Made by a program: the position numbers and the translations under genes
Shown here: in pieces, positions 36,605 through 49,281 of the stretch
How positions within the stretch are numbered: the first letter of the stretch is position 1
Layout: every line of letters begins with the position of its first letter
Source: Pycnopodia helianthoides
Taxonomy: Eukaryota; Echinodermata; Asteroidea; Forcipulatida; Asteriidae
DNA: 64,000 bases
NCBI GenBank assembly: GCA_032158295.1
Contig: CM063248.1
Location: 21,229,273 to 21,293,272, forward strand
Reading direction: 5' to 3'
The notes under the pieces: generated by a model
Database searches by the model: none
What the model was told of the DNA's origin: nothing
Seen by the model: the letters and a program-made list of their open reading frames with translations, nothing else

Positions 36605-36822
36605 TAGGCAGTACCCAATAACGGCTGCAGGCTACGACTGTTGCTTAGGGTGTTGCTAGGGACGTCCTGTACTTCATCGCGTGATGACGTGTAAATCTAG
36701 CCGTAGCGTATAGCTGTAGCTGCCAATTGGGTGCTAGGGACGTCCTGTACTTCATCGCGTGATGACGTGTAAATCTAGCCGTAGCCGTATAGCTGTAGCT
36801 GCCAATTGGGACACGGCCTTAA
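36605..36822. mobile_element. Inverted-repeat element with 78-bp tandem duplication
   Basis: A 78-bp unit starting TGCTAGGGACGTCCTGTACT is repeated almost exactly at 36654 and 36732; the second copy has one extra C (GTAGCCGTAT against GTAGCGTAT). The flanks GTACCCAATAACGGCTGCAG and, inverted from the right, TGTCCCAATTGGCAGCTACA look like diverged terminal inverted repeats. Confidence 0.7.
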
Positions 36823-37256
36823 GTTCATAAAATATATACGTATATCTATACTTAAAATTCAATCAATCTCTCAAAAAATTGCGGTAACAGACCTGATTTG
36901 AAGTTTTCACTTGTGATTAGGGCAAAAACCGGCACAAGGTCCGGAGATAGTCTAAGATGTAATTGTATCCATTACATTGCTGAAGTTGATTTACCATCAA
37001 AAAGCAATTGATACAGGGTTGGACATTCTGTGAGTCGGTCGCAAACCTAAAGGGAACTATGGCAGTCGATAAGGTTTACGAGGACCATGCAAAGCGGAGA
37101 AACCGAAATCGCAGCGCCTGAACGCTCGACATTATCACAGCGTAACTTGTTAGTGTATTTTTTACGGATTCAGTTTTTCCCCACTGCAATCAATAACACA
37201 ATTAAAGTAAAATAAGAAAGACAGAAAACCTACGAAAAAATTTCAACAAAAACTAC

Positions 37257-37300
37257 TTTGTGAACTAACACGGTCGGCCATTTTGTGGAGTCAAATTTTT
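37257..37300 (+). mobile_element. Fragment of the LAMTOR1-intron MITE family
   Basis: GTGAACTAACACGGTCGGCC followed by ATTTTGTGGAGTCAAA matches the inner hairpin arm of the element at 2803-3067. The partner arm is missing. Confidence 0.65.
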
Positions 37301-37385
37301 GTGCCGAAAGAGAGAACATCGGATAACAGACGTGATTCTTAGGAAGGTATACTCTTTTATGCCAGGTATATGCAGTTCAATTAAT

Positions 37386-37432
37386 GTTAGGCAACCCCCC
37401 CCCCCCACACCCCACCCCACCCCCCCCCCCCC
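37386..37432 (+). repeat. Poly-C tract with interspersed A
   Basis: Long runs of C broken by CACACCCC and CACCCC units. Similar C tracts occur at about 42724-42736, 45196-45215 and 55454-55471. Confidence 0.9.
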
Positions 37433-38937
37433 AATGAATAAGATGTAATGAAATGTCAAGTAATTTTTTTGTGAAGAACAGTGTATGGCAGTGTTTATTA
37501 GGGCTGCGCGATATAAACAACACCTTGCAGTAAGACTGCATGGTGTGGGGCCGAGCGAATTTGCAACCTTGTAACAAATTGTTATCACAAAGCATCTCCC
37601 TACAAAAAGGGGGGGGGGGTGACGTGTCCATTACCATCTTATCATGTCCTCAGTTTCTTGCCTCAAAAGTTCGTAAGAGGTATTGTTACTAAACGTGTTA
37701 TTAATTGACAATAATAAGTACAACATTAAGAAATTAGTTTGCGCCAACTTATACAGCTCGATGCTTTTGTTTTTTACGAATTTAGTTTTGTAATGAATAT
37801 CGAATGGTAACGTATTTTTTTTGTTTACAAATATTATTATGTGAGAACTTCACCTTAATAGCATTTATTTTATTTCGTAAAGATAGATCCCAACTAATAA
37901 ACATTGTTTATCCAGTGAAGCAATGCATGTTGGTCATTAACACAGAGCATGGAGTGTTTGTGTTTGTCACTGCCGTTCTTCAAACTATTATTACTAGGGA
38001 AAACATAACAAGTGGCGTTTTCAAGCTCAACTGAGGGCAGTATACAGTTTTAACAGTCTGGTTTTGTGGGTACAACATCGGTTTCAAGACTTGATTGAAT
38101 GAGAACCGTGTTGCTATTCTTCAAGATTCCACAAAATATGTTGCATTTATATTTCCGTTTACGACACAGTACTACAACAACAAAAGTGTAACCAGATACA
38201 TTGAGTTGGATGATCGGAAGGGGGTGCACGCCCCTTAAATTTGGCCCCTAAAAAAAACTTATCTTTACAGATACTTGTTAAAAATAAATATGAGTATTAT
38301 CTTCATGATGGAATGACGGAAATGAAGTGCCTCAAGTAAGGTGTTATCACTCATAACAGACTGTGTTAACTCAAACTAAGAGTTTGTCAATGTTAGTTCT
38401 GTTTGTTTAATGGGGTCAAACTACAATGTTTTGCATTCTAATCAGCTGAAATGCATATCACGCGTGCGCCTAGTTCACCCTATAATAGTCATGCAATTAC
38501 TGGATGGGTTTTTAAACTGTATGTATGTGTGTTCCACGTCTGCAATGGGTCGAAGTGCCTGTACGCTCGTGTGAATGTAGTTAGCATGTTTCATGGGAAG
38601 GGCCAATTGAAGACGTGACGTCTCACCAGGTGCCGGCGGGATGCTCATGCAGTCTGATTACTAAAAACCAAAATAACTCTATAGCGTTTTTGAAAGTTTA
38701 TTCTGAAATACCTAGCCTAGAATTGAGCAAGTTTCAGCTATGGACGAATGAGGGCAACTTCAAAACTGGCTAAAAGCGAAGCCAGCCACCAGTTTTTACT
38801 TGCATTAGCAGCCTACCTGCATTATATTCACCTACTTTTATTAGCTTTTGCTGATGTGTTCCCGCGGCCTGCTCTCTTTTGCACTTCATCTGTTCATAGT
38901 ACGATATTACTCACATGTGAGGACTGTACTTGTATGG

Positions 38938-38964
38938 GAAGAAGAAGAAGAAGAAGAAGAAGAA
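38938..38964 (+). repeat. GAA trinucleotide microsatellite
   Basis: About eight AAG/GAA units in a row, with a shorter run at about 38970. Forward frames across it give artificial poly-Glu or poly-Arg. Confidence 0.9.
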
Positions 38965-39155
38965 CATGTAAGAAGAAGATTCAATTCGTTTATTCAGAAC
39001 TTACCACAACCAGCTAGAGTAGTAGTGGTATCCACTTCCATCCATCCACACAAACCAAAAAGGGTTATCAGGTTATGCACTGTGTGTGTAACTTTAATAA
39101 CTTTCTGGCCCTTGGTTTAACGGTCCCCGTATATAGCGCCCCCTTCAGGTTAGAT

Positions 39156-39222
39156 AAGGCGGTGTCCGAATTAGCGGCTACAGCTTCGGCAACAGTTGTA
39201 GCCGTAGCCGCCAATTCGGCCT
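39156..39222. mobile_element. Short hairpin MITE
   Basis: GTCCGAATTAGCGGCTACAG on the left pairs with GTAGCCGCCAATTCGGCC on the right around a short loop. The core word GCGGCTACRGCT also occurs in the 36605-36822 element termini, so the two may be related. Confidence 0.65.
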
Positions 39223-40763
39223 TGAGTTTAGTTAATGGTAACCCGAACGCAGTTTTGTTTTCATACCACACGCTGGTTATTGTATACACGCATAAGGTTT
39301 GGGCGCCTCCCCGGATCCCTTCACTGTTGACCCTGTAGTAAGTGTGTGGTAGGATAAAAACAAGGGACCAGTCTAACCACCCATCATCATTTGATCCGTA
39401 TGTCCTCTTGAGGGCGCCCTTCAATAACATTGTATCTTGCAAGTTGCAACAACAAACGCAGCGCGGTCTGTTTCAAGCCAAGATACAACTACAAGACAAC
39501 AACTCAAGACAACAAGTGTAGAACAACTTCAAATTACATGGTAACTAACTTTACGCGGGGCTTATCTTTATATAACCTGTAAAATGTGACCACTCAAATA
39601 AATTAAATAAAACTAAACACTCGGGAACTCATTGTCATTGAAGAAAAAATCAACTTTTAAGTTTTTACTTTTATATAGACAGTATACTATATTCAGATAT
39701 TATGATATTAAATTTATTACAATAGTAAATAGAACTATATGATGAGGAACTAACCCCATAGTTTGAACAGTAGGGTCAAGCAAGACTCAAGGAAATGTAA
39801 GAAGTTTGATAGTTGCAATAAAGTGGGACAGTGACTCAAATTTGTAGGTTTCCTTGACAACAAAAATTAAAAACTTTATTGGTAAACAACAATACCTTAA
39901 AGACAAATCCAATGAATCTAAAACCTAACACATTATCTTAACAAAGAAAACCCCAGTAAAACTCAGTAGAAAACTAAACCAAGACTCGCTACTACAAAAG
40001 ACCGTGATAAAGAAACAATTAAAAACACAATTGTGCGAAAAGTTAGAGATTAATAAATCTCAAGTCCACAACAATCGGCAGTTAATAACTTGAACTTTGA
40101 AGCAGAAGAAAACTATAAAAACGAAAGTCAGTTAAAAAATATGTAATGGGAGAACACAAAAACTTGAAACTACCCTTGCTCTGCCAGGCTGCTATCTGAA
40201 GTAAATTATAGGGGTGACTAACTACACTATTGGTTTTGGTTAGAAGTATTCAGAAATAACTAACACTACACAGCAATACACTAACTTAAACAAAACAAGT
40301 TACAGTTGTAAGCACTCACAAGTGGGTTACACTTACAGTAGACTGCACAGAATTTAACATTAATTAATGTAACACTTGTGAGTAGCTCAGTTCTCTACAA
40401 TTCAAATCAAAGTACAAAGTCACTGCAAATGTCATTGTTCCAGGAATATTATTAAACAAAAATATTGGAAGCAGTGAGCATTGGCATCGTTCAGATATTC
40501 CCTGACAATCAATGTAAAGAAAAGGAATACTGTTTCATTATGATCACGGCGATATAAATTGTTCCATCTTATTATTATTTTTAAATTGTAAAATTAAAAA
40601 AATTACCATTGAATGGGCTGACAAACATAACAATAACATTATCATTAATTATCTGTAAATGCTCTTTGTTAAATCAACTTAAATTCAAAGAATGATGGCA
40701 TTTTAGAGTAGTTAAGTAATATTGGTGCCTAAATATAAGACAGTTTTTCGTGCTTGTCAGACT

Positions 40764-43700
40764 TTACACCCCTGTTTCAGATTCGTTATGATGTTGAAAA
40801 TCATTGTCTGCTGTCCCATTTGCTGGAGCTGAAAGGTCCGCAAAACAATTCAAATTGGATTCAATGTCAGAATCAACTCCTTCTTGATCTGACAACGGTG
40901 CATAGCCTGCCTTTAATCTGTTCACATTGAGTGCTGGACCCCACTCTGCATGCGGTTTGACAGCCATTTTTAAACGCTGCAAAAATATAGAGAATAAATT
41001 TTAAAATGTAGTCTGCATCGTGTAATGTGGAAGTTAAATTAACTTTTTATATCAACTCCTAAAATTTATAATAACTTGGCTATCAGTTGACAGTTTTCCC
41101 CCCTAACTACAACAATCAGCAGTGCTAACTATTACTTATTAGCACAATTGATAACTTACCTCAATGAGAGTTCCACTTTCACCAATCAGGTAGTGTATCC
41201 CATATGCCAATATCAAAATAACTGAAAGGCTCACGAGACACCATCCTACTCCATCAGCCCAAGATGGAAAAGTATAGTCTCCAACAACAGGGGAATGGTA
41301 ATCCAAAAAAGCAAACACAATGATAAACTGTAGAAAGAAAGAAAAGGCACATGCATGAAATAGGAGTGTGACATTTTTTCACTTGTCCCCCCTTAATTAC
41401 AAACAGACATCTGGACCACTAAATTGACTTACATTTTTGAAAAAGTTGAAAGAAACAGTCCTTCAGCAATCAAGCACATATTTATTTATTCATTATTTTG
41501 TTTGTGAATGGCAAGTGATACTAACTGTGGGTAAGTTTATCCAGATGAATAAATGGCACCAAATCAGAAATGAGGCTTTTGATTAATATGTAAACATTAT
41601 TTACCAGCAATATAAGCGGGCTGAATAACATCCAACAGAGTCGCCAATAGAGTGAGGGTGTAAAGTTAAGCATTGAGTGGATATCTCTGCAAATTCGATT
41701 GACTCCTGTAAGCAAAGAACAGTGTATGGCAAATTACAGTTTTATGTTTATTTTTACTCGTATTCATAATAATTGTTTTGACTCTTTTTGAAGATAACAA
41801 AACTACACTTCTTTGACTCACCATAAATGTAGGACACCGCCAAAGTCTCGGTCATTGTTGTCACCATTGGGGAAAAGCCACACAGATACCAATCAAGAAG
41901 AGTCATTACGTAAATACCACCCTATGCAGAAAAAATGGTAACAAGAATAAACTTTTTATCAAATTTGTTGAGGGATACAAATCAAATGGGCCTTGTATCA
42001 AAGCATTGTTGTTTGGTGTGAGCAGTTGTGATGGCATTTTGTCTGTATTCTTCTTAAAAAAAGAGTCTGCACACAAGCTAAACACAGTTCAGCCAAAACA
42101 GAACCCAATGTCACTAAAAATTGTGAGGTCTTCAGATGTGTTAACTGATAGACAAATGAGTCAGTGGTTGCTAAAATAACTTGAACAGGCCAAGTTTTTC
42201 TTACTTCAGTAACAAGAGGTAAACCAAGGACAAACATCGCACAGCACGTTCCTAGGGTTATCAACCATTTCCAACGTCTTGTCTGGGGCCATACTGCCGC
42301 TAACTCATCAGTTAGTGCCGTGATTAAAGTCTCCAAGCAAACAAACTGAAAAGGGAGCATATTGTCATCAACATTGATTTATTGACTTTGTTATAACATA
42401 TTATTTTAGCTTTCGGAAGGAAAAATAAACTTTGGAAAATACTAGGCCTATCATTCATTTTTCAAATTAATACTGCCAAGGCCATTGACTGGTGAATTTC
42501 AGAGAGATGGACTTACTGGATAAAGTTAAGGTCTATTCTTTTATATTTACCTGACTGTCAAGTCCGAGGATAATGAGCATAAAGAAAAATAGGAAAGACC
42601 ACAGCTGGGGGAGCCACATGCGACTCACTGCCTCAGGAAACACAGTAAATGCCAAGCCGTAACCTTCAAATATATAAACAAAACAGTAATGGCACCGCTG
42701 GAGGTATTATCTAGAGGGAATTACCCCCCCCCCCCCATTTTAGAGGTAATAGGGGCCTGTTGTTTAAATTATGTTGTTTCAAAAGTGCCAGTCGCTACAA
42801 AAGCTTAAAGTGGTCATCAGTATGTCCACGTTTCCAAGCTACATTTTCATAGAAAGGCTTGAATTATAGATAATTAATGTTTTCCTGAGTTTTCGTACCA
42901 CAAAAAACATTTCTCTCTGATTTGCTGTATCTGGTTTCCATTACATGTGGTTTGGATTGTTGAAAAGAGATACAGCAAATCAGACGGACATCTCATTCTG
43001 AAAGACATCATAACTATCTACATGTTATGTCTTTGTCCGATAGTTTAGCTCAGAAACATGGAAACAGGGATAATCACTTTAAGCTTCCAGAAGTTATACA
43101 TTTCCCAGATATGCACACCAGTGCATCAGGAAAATACTTACCAGCATCAACTACCTTTTCAACAGTCGTGTTTGAATCATGTGCCATGAAACCAACAATT
43201 GAGAACATAACAAAACCAGAGAATATACTGGTAAAGGCACATGAGATGCAGAACATGAAGGCATCCCTGAATAATATATAAAGAGAAAATTATTCAATCA
43301 AAAATTCTTGCATTTTTCTTTGGAACCATGGACAATACTAAAACATTTTGGGGTAGCATGAGCAACTTAATCACTGCAAATGTAGGGGTAAGGGGGTAAA
43401 TTCTTTTCTTTTTGTGAAAATGCAGATCGATATTTGGTAATACAAGTTCAATGTTGTTTTTTTATAGACTTACCTGTAACAGTTGTTGTTGAATTTATTA
43501 TAGCTTGCCAGTGTGTGCATACCTCCCCATCCTGGGCTGAAGGAGAGAAACACCTGATTGGCTGCTGCCTTCCACACCTGAAAGGAATAATAGCAGTTCA
43601 AAATGTTGGTATATTCAAGGGTGTGTTTTTGCAGCCGTAAGGCGTAACCAATAACTGTTTCGGTCATTGTCTAGAAATTAACCAATAGCCAAGTCAACCG

Positions 43701-45994
43701 AAACACTTATTGGTTACGACCCGAAAAACGCACCACAGACTAAAGCTTTGAGACACAGAGTCAACACAATATACAATGAACAAAATACTTCTATGCTAAG
43801 CAATGTGAGCTTTGTAAAACTTTGAAGTCCTTGAGATGCTATCATAAATATGGTTCTTGTACTTGATTTGTTCCTCTTACCTTTGCTCTACCAAGAGATT
43901 TAAAGTCCGGTTTGATGAAGAACATAATTCCTTGAAGAGACCCTTCCAGTGTCACCCCGCGAATTAAGAGAACGATGAGCAAAACATAAGGAAAGGTGGC
44001 TGTAAAGTAGACCGCCTGTTTGGAGAAAAACCTTTAAATTATTTCAGGTCACATCTGTGTCAAACAATACCAAAATATCTCTTGATCCCAAAACACAGCC
44101 TCGCAGATGTGTCTGTGGGAGGGTCGGTGAGCATCCGACACATAAGCTGTCGTGTCAAGACCTTTTCATTGATGTCATTCTGACGGAGTTGTCAAAGGAA
44201 CCTTTCAGGAAGGAATTTTTTTGTCGTTTAACATTGGTGCCTTACTTACTTTACCAGACGATTTTACTCCTTTAGAGATGCATATGTAGACAATGACCCA
44301 AGCAGCTAAAAAGGCCAAGAATAGTTGCCAACGAATAGAACCGATGGAATGCAAACCATCAGATATTTGTAACACATGGAACCTGTATAATATCAATTCA
44401 TAAAGGTTGGCTTACCAGGACATACAGAGGCGGTATTTTGGTTTAAGTATTTGACAGTGATTCTTAAATAACCTTAAAATGATAATCATTCAATACACAA
44501 AGAAACTTATTATTTATTATTAAGATGCATGATGTTTTTTTCCATGGTACTAACCATCATGCAATTTGGGGTGGGTTTTTTATGTGACTTATGCACACAT
44601 TTCTGAAATTATTAAAAGGGGCACCTTTTGACATGTTTATATCATGAAGACGTTTAAATCCCATCCTTAGTTGACTTGTATACATTAATTAAGTGTCTTA
44701 ATTGCACAAGTAATCAAACAAAGTAATGTTTTACTTCCAATATTCTTCTGTGGCTCGTACACGCTTTCCTGTATAATTTCCTGCAGATGTGAAGTTAACC
44801 GCAGTAGATAGTGATGGCGATGTAAATGTTTCATTCGTTGGGTATAAAGAGCTATTCAAAGTGTCAAAATAGTCTTTTTGAAAGTGTCCAAAAGACTCCC
44901 TCTCATAGCAGTTGTCCGTGTTCCACTCGTGGTCACACCCAACCCAGGGTTGAGGATTGAAGAAGGATGCAACCATGTAATAAATGCAATATGCAAGAAC
45001 AAGGTTGTAGTAAAGACAAAAGCATGCTGACAAAAAAGCCATGGCAAATCCGGCTCCTGCATAAAACCATAAGTGTACTTGAACAGTAAAAAATCAAATA
45101 AAATGGGATGACAGAAATTGGAAATGGAGTTAATTGTAAGTGGTTACATGGTGCATGTTAAATATTTGTTTGGGGGCAAGGTTTCTGAGCAGGGGTACCC
45201 CCCCCCCCCCCCCCCGGTTATGTCACTACTAACAACTCACAAATCGGTTTATAGACAGTTAAAGAGGATTAAACTTAAAGCAAGTAATCATTATAGTGTT
45301 ACTAGAGAGACTGAAATACCTCTGAATAGTTTGCTGTAGTTCCAAACACTGATGCACCCAAGACTGGAAAACTGACCAAGACATAGTTCCAGGAATATGA
45401 TCGGTAATGCCACCAGTCCAATCATGATGAAATAAGGAATCAGAAATGCACCTTGTAAAACAATTGAAACAGCATTAAGTGATTGTAAAAAGGCTGAGAT
45501 TACTGTCAACTGTATAGTTGGCCAGAAAACCACAATAGCTATGAACTCTTCAGGTATCTTACACTCCTTTTCACCCAGAACTTTTCTCCTTGATGATGCC
45601 TAGCTTTATGTGATAAAGAACTTAACAAATCAACAAATAGAAAGTCTAACATGCCTGTTTGTACAATCAGTTGAAATAAAAACTCTTACAAAAAAAACAA
45701 AAAAAACATCAAGATTATACTTTTGAACATCTCACCTCCACCGTTTTCGTAGCACAAGTATGGAAATCTCCAAACATTGCCAAGCCCAATGGAATAACCC
45801 ATTACAGACAGGATGAACTCCATGTGTCCTCCCCATGTTTCCCTCTTGGGAATCACTTCATCAGCTGAGCTTGCATCCTGCCTGCTTAAATCCTTGTTGT
45901 TTAGAGGAATGGCTGGGGTCGACTCCGTGACATTGTTGTGGTTAGAGTGAAGGTGTTTGCCCTCTTCTTGTGTTGTAGGCAATGAAGAGTACAT
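40764..45994 (-). CDS. SLC6 Na+/Cl- neurotransmitter transporter, glycine-transporter-like
   Basis: SLC6 proteins import amino acids or amines across the plasma membrane with Na+ and Cl-. The thirteen exons are 45736-45994, 45320-45451, 44735-45056, 44250-44382, 43881-44015, 43474-43577, 43142-43266, 42551-42663, 42205-42345, 41822-41921, 41605-41705, 41160-41327 and 40764-40976, all in phase, about 681 residues. The 60-residue cytosolic N-terminus precedes TM1 with [20 protein letters not shown] (the NVWRFPY signature). Extracellular loop 2 is long, has paired Cys ([11 protein letters not shown]) and several N-x-S/T sites. TM6 region is [22 protein letters not shown]8 carries LGLDSQ. The tail has the export-type [38 protein letters not shown] and [15 protein letters not shown] resemble glycine transporters (SLC6A5/SLC6A9) most, but substrate is inferred. 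Confidence 0.9.
43619..43738. mobile_element. Hairpin MITE in SLC6 intron 5
   Basis: The left arm GTGTTTTTGCAGCCGTAAGG... and right arm (reverse complement GTGCGTTTTTCGGGTCGTAA...) converge on CGTAACCAATAA.TGTTTCGG; a smaller inner hairpin lies between. It fills much of the 303-bp intron between 43577 and 43881. Target duplication is unclear. Confidence 0.75.
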
Positions 45995-47254
45995 CTTGAA
46001 TAGGAGATTATAGTATTCTGGACCTAAAAGTTAACCTTGATAGTTTGCCCCGTGGGCCATAAAAATGAACATAAGAAAAGTTTGAATACCCAACTATTCT
46101 GTGTTGCTCCCTGTTGGTTCAAAAAGCTTGTGCAGCTCTAACTACCTACCTACAGCAACAAAGTATACCCCCGTAACTTCATAATTGGTAACTCTTCAAA
46201 CAGAAATGGTAAAAAATTCCATTTGATGTCCATTTGTAGCCACTATGGAACCTGAAATTTATCTTCCATTCATCAAGAATAAAGGAACTGGATTAAAAGG
46301 TGACCTTTATCCTGCTTTTCCCTACTTGATATATGGACACGCTGTTATAAACAAACTACATTGTCCTCTATTAAAGTCTATTACTTTGTCCCCTTGCTTA
46401 AAGTAACTCGCAGTGTAAGTTAACACAAACTATTTGATAATTGTTGAAGGCAGGCAACTATAACAATTGTCAATTCTGGATTAGATCAATAGTAATCAAC
46501 TTTAGTGAATGTTGCCAAACAATATTCAAGCCGGCCCAGCATATCGAACGAAATAAGTTTAAAGCATTATTTTTACTAATATTTACCTTAAGTATAAATA
46601 AAACCATGACATCAAATTTAATATAGTGGGCTTTAGTTGTCTTCACAAGACTGTTTCGGGAAACAAGAATTTTGGTTAATGTTTTTCTATTCACTGAATC
46701 TTTAACTGTTATCACTGTTTATTTACTGATTATCTGGGCATACAGCATTAGGGCCAAACCATGCCATAGTCCCCAATTTGCAATGTTAATTTAAGTAAAG
46801 GGTCATGTTTAGTTCAGAAAGATTTTTTAACGTACTTGAAAGTTATGAAACCACGCACATTCCAACTGCATTGCTTCCAACTTTACTTTTTCAATTGGCC
46901 AATAAGCAAAGGCATAGATGATGTCATCGAAAGGAGGGATGGAGAGGGGGCCTATGATGATGATGACATTGTTGAAAAAAAACAGTAAAAGAGTTTAAGC
47001 AACAATGATTTACAAGTTTCTGAAGAAGTCTATGTCACAACAAAACCATGTAGATAAACTTACGAATAGACCTTTAAAGGTGTATAAAAATGCCTAAAAT
47101 GCCATTCAGTCCGACACCTTTTTAGTTTTGTTCACACACAATATTTTATTTCAATAACAAAAGATCTGCACATAATACAACACAATGTACCCTATTTTGA
47201 CTTACGCATAATAAAAACTGGTCTGAAAAGGCGACCACTTTTCTACATCCATCA

Positions 47255-47387
47255 ATCAATAGGAGACTTTTGAAACAATAGCTGGTATCCCACTCACTGG
47301 GCCTTTTCCATTGTTCTCAACAACAAGAACAATGAAAAAGGCTTGTTCAGTGGGGTGCTCGCTTTTGTCTCAAAAGTCTCCCATTAA
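47255..47387. mobile_element. Hairpin MITE
   Basis: Arms of about 65 bp: AATAGGAGACTTTTGAAACA on the left and, inverted from the right, AATGGGAGACTTTTGAGACA. Both continue into an ACTGGGCCTTTTCCATTGTTCT-like block and meet at a short centre. Identity is about 80% by eye. No coding capacity. Confidence 0.8.
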
Positions 47388-49063
47388 TTGGCATGTTACT
47401 CTTAAATGTGCTATTAAACTTCAAAAACTATGGAAATATATCTTTATACTGTAAAAAAATTCATACATAGGAGGTAAAAGTATGAATGTGTAAGTATATT
47501 AACGTGATGACTATCTGTATACAAAAACAGCAGATGGAATGAGGGTGTGATTACTATACTTTTTTCCAAGAATAAGTGAAACTTAGCCCCCCACCACAAC
47601 CCAACCCCAAAGTACAGCTAGTCAATTGTGTTGATTACTCTTTTTATAGTGATAAATTGTCTATCACTGGAAAGTGGACTCATTCCCTTTAAAATTTCAT
47701 AACTTAAGACAAAATAAAAAGTGGAACAAGTTTCAGACAAAAGGTATATTTAACATGTATCACAATTATAGATGGTCAGAAATAGGTTTTTTGATCAGCT
47801 TACACTTTAAAAAGATAGGTCATAATGGACCTAAAAATTTAAAGCTAATTGTATAACAACTATTCAGACACATGTAACCATACCATATTCTGCTATCATG
47901 CTTAATTCACTTACAAATTAAACATCCATAGCTATGTAAATTATTTACACATAAATAATAGACAACCAAGACTAACAAAATGAGTTGGGTTATATTATTT
48001 CTGGAATAACTGAATAAAGTACTGTCCATTAATTACATGTACGTAAAATTATCTACAGCACCATATCATCATATATAACTACAAAAAAATAATAGAAAGT
48101 GACAACTACAACATAAAACTATATCTAACTTGGGTATAAAATATTGCAACAAATATAAAGTACCGGTTCACTTTAGGAAAACAGCAAAACTGCTACTTAA
48201 AGGGGGAAATTACATACTCTTTATAGAAATACAAACATGTCAATTTGTCAGCAAATTTAAACAGGTTTAAGACAATACTTGTACAAATTTCCTGCTTCAG
48301 CTTGTCTAATAAAACAAAACAATTATTGCAAAAACAGCCAGATAATAAAATGGTTTATAAAAGTTAACAAAGATTGATATGAAACTACACATTCATACTC
48401 GGCTCATTATGTTGGATGGTTGATACTAAAGAACTAGTCACTCAAAATGCATTGAAACATTTTCATTTCTCCTGTAAGCATGTTGTTATGTAATCAATTA
48501 TGTGTATTAAGGTGGACATGTATTTTGCATTTATCATGGGGGAATGTTTGATATTGATCAGTTATTAAACCTCTGTAAAATGAATACAAACAACGCTATA
48601 ATGACATTCACTTTGACCCTTAAGTTCAGAATAGTGTTGGCAGTTCTGACAATCTTTATGGAAAATAGTTTGTTTCATTCAAGAGTTGGGCTCTTGAACA
48701 AACCATTATTCAGTCTTACATTATGGCCTTTTATAAAAGCATTCAAACTTCAAACTGATCAAACAATAAGCACTCAAATCATTTTGCTATAGAGTGGTTT
48801 AAAGGAAAGTTTATAAGATGATGTTTTCTCCCTAAATAGACAGTCCTTTTCAACCAAACTGATATCATTTCTTGTGATAGACCATAATATATTATGCCTA
48901 AAGAACGTGCCTGTCTAGAAAACGACTTGTAACAGATTCAGCTTGTTTCATAATAGCATTAAACAAGACCAAAAATAGCGATAGTTCCTGTAATTATAAA
49001 AAAATCAACCACTCCTGATGTAATCATACTACAAGTCTTTAGGGACACCAAAGTACAATAGAT

Positions 49064-49281
49064 AATTTATGCAAAGCATGAGGTGATTGTCATGCAAGAT
49101 TAGCATCAGGTAAACAAGTCGTTTATTACTGTCTTTCAAAAACATCATTTATAAGAACCAGTTCCTGCGCTATGCAATTTATGAAAAGCATGAGGTCATG
49201 CAAGATTAGCATCAGATAAACAAGTCATTTATTACTGTCTCTCAAAAATATCATATAAGAACCAGTTCCTGCGCTATGCAA
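49064..49281 (+). repeat. 112-bp tandem duplication
   Basis: Two adjacent copies begin AATTTATG.AAAGCATGAGGT and end CAGTTCCTGCGCTATGCAA. The right copy has lost a few bases (TGATTG after GAGG; one unit of ATTT). It lies roughly 1.2 kb beyond the TRMT9B stop codon, possibly in its 3' untranslated region. Confidence 0.88.

Larger units (their letters stand above)
35476..40763. other. Gene-free stretch between CNBD2 and SLC6
   Basis: No coding exon was recognised. The CNBD2 promoter should be just above 35475, where sequence to about 35880 is CG-richer. Contents include an inverted-repeat element with a 78-bp internal duplication (36605-36822), a fragment of the 2803-3067 MITE (37257-37300), poly-C tracts (about 37386-37432 and 37607-37619), a GAA run (38938-38964) and a short inverted-repeat MITE (39156-39222). 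The end toward 40763 is probably SLC6 3' untranslated sequence. Confidence 0.6.

Noticed and set aside
38748..39120. Poly-Arg / poly-Glu reading frames
   Set aside because: Produced by the GAA microsatellite.
39068..39442. 124-codon Ala-rich minus-strand frame
   Set aside because: It crosses a hairpin MITE (the Ala-rich segment comes from GC-rich repeat arms) and has no splice or family support.
49064..49281. CRISPR-like or prokaryotic repeat array
   Set aside because: Only two long adjacent copies with no spacers, in a clearly eukaryotic region. No CRISPR, operon or ribosome-binding-site structures occur anywhere in the window.
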